The translations under genes and the position numbers were made by a program. This document shows positions 63,241 to 64,000 of a stretch of DNA of 64,000 nucleotides, in pieces (position 1 is the first letter of the stretch; each line of letters starts with the position of its first letter). The notes under the pieces are model-generated. The model ran no database searches, was not told where the DNA came from, and saw only the letters and a program-made list of their open reading frames with translations. Source of the stretch: Lithodes maja (lineage: Eukaryota > Arthropoda > Malacostraca > Decapoda > Lithodidae); contig JBAKBP010003068.1 of assembly GCA_037953745.1 (NCBI GenBank), positions 62,001-126,000 of the forward strand. The letters are read 5' to 3'.

Positions 63241-63699
63241 TTAAGGGTTAAAAAAAAAAAAAAAAAAAGGATAAAAAGATAATTTTATTATATTAAGAAT
63301 GAAGTTTTCGGGTATTATTGACAACACAATATTATAGATTGAAAAAGAGTACAGTGCTGTAATAGATAGATAAAAAAAAGTTACTAGGAGGTATTTGTTG
63401 ATGTTGGAAGTGATGCAGACCCACAAACTACATTGGCATGATGCACAATATTCTTGAAACTGTTTAGATATTTGGTAAGGATGGTGTTAGCGAGCATACC
63501 GTCCACTTTGTTTACATAGTCGCACGCTCGCAGTTACGTTTGTGTCTAATTTGATTTTTTTTTTTTACAAAATTACCCCATGGCCAGCTGTTATTTGCCC
63601 CTGCTTGTAATATTATTATGATCATGACAATAAGTTATGGGGTGTGAGTTGGACAAAGCCCCCCTCAACCCATTATTGTATCCCACAGCCAGTCTATCT
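63241..63699. other. Intergenic, nothing recognised
   Basis: Poly(A) at 63249-63268 then AT-rich sequence. TATC repeats occur at 63695-63710. Confidence 0.5.
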
Positions 63700-64000
63700 A
63701 TCTATCTATATACTCAGGCACGTACCCCTTCTTTTTTTTTTTTTTTTTTTTTATTTTTTTGCTTGGGGGTGGCCGACTTGAGACGACCCGAATAGGGACA
63801 ACACATACATTCATTTTAAGACTGAGTGCTCCACACATACAAAAAACAAAACAAAAACAAAACACAAATTCACACACATCTAGGTCGCCGAGGAGAAGAC
63901 CCAGAAACCAGGGATCACTAAGGGCACTCCAGCACTCCCCCAGCCCCCGACCTCCCAGAGAAGTTCCGGTCTCAGCAAACAAACATGCAGCGGAGCACAC
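63700..64000 (-). other. Possible 3' end of a K-family-like element
   Basis: On the minus strand TATGTGTGGAGCACTCAGTC and TTAAAATGAATGTATG (about 63806-63843) resemble the K 3' UTR at 55473-55512, which has TATGTGTGGAACACTCAGTC. A poly(T) run lies at 63730-63752. The match is short and the rest of the window end is unassigned. Confidence 0.4.

Noticed and set aside
63040..63268. SINE with poly(A) tail
   Set aside because: A box-A-like stretch and poly(A) are present, but I found no box B or target duplication.

Overview
The window is eukaryotic repeat DNA, most likely from an arthropod and probably a decapod crustacean. This rests on pentameric TTAGG/CCTAA telomere-type runs near 18242-18463, very abundant microsatellites, tRNA-derived SINEs and the mix of non-LTR families. 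The species is not determined. I found no host protein gene: every convincing coding stretch belongs to a transposable element, and most are broken. Family letters used below are local labels.

Non-LTR families: A = CR1-like with a (TTCTTATG)n 3' tail (1-1475; 4365-6240 in two pieces; about 13588-15495). B = a poly(A)-tailed element (12442-15734). C = an endonuclease/RT element with a PHD-like zinc finger, an (AAT)n tail and, in its longest copy, a 2A-like peptide behind a signal-like N-terminus (C1 8993-21420, C2 43974-48912, C3 18562-20303, C4 13121-13587). D = a nearly complete CR1 with an SGNH-esterase ORF1 (24069-28792). E = the CR1-like element that D split (about 23055-29690). I, J and K/L = RTE-like elements. 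One near-intact LTR retrotransposon (H, 31632-40892) is Gypsy-like but has its integrase before its reverse transcriptase, the Gmr1-type domain order.

Layout. 1-3026: 3' end of A1, then a 38-bp satellite that encloses three units of a 327-bp tRNA-like repeat. 3027-8990: sparse region with a minisatellite, a Penelope-like fragment with inverted arms, inverted SINE copies and TA microsatellites. 8993-21420: element C1, broken by a hAT-type element (10467-12181), by B (itself split by C4 plus A2) and by a TIR element (17453-20859) that carries C3 and a telomere-repeat hairpin. 21420-23055: microsatellites and a Helitron 3' end. 23055-29690: E split by D. 30028-30989: two piggyBac-type MITEs sharing one TTAA. 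About 31018-50375: RTE-like element I, interrupted by H, then J1, then C2 (which carries a third MITE copy). 50376-55520: K, split by a TTAA-flanked element with another TIR element inside. 55521-56640: an I-family tail split by J2. 56945-61950: L (same family as K, minus strand), split by a foldback pogo/Tigger-like element and a hAT element loaded with SINEs. 61950-64000: AT-rich, mostly unassigned.

Because several families occur more than once here, paralogous copies act as empty sites for each other. That lets many insertions and their target-site duplications be read at base level. The window is best seen as a stack of successive insertions, with H probably the youngest (its 1818-bp LTRs differ at only about three positions that I saw). 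The strongest observations are the 2A/signal/PHD architecture of C2, the IN-before-RT gypsy element with an in-frame TGA between gag and pol, the apparent C4/A2 template-switch chimera, the Penelope fragment with a hammerhead-like core, and the telomere-repeat hairpin inside a TIR element.
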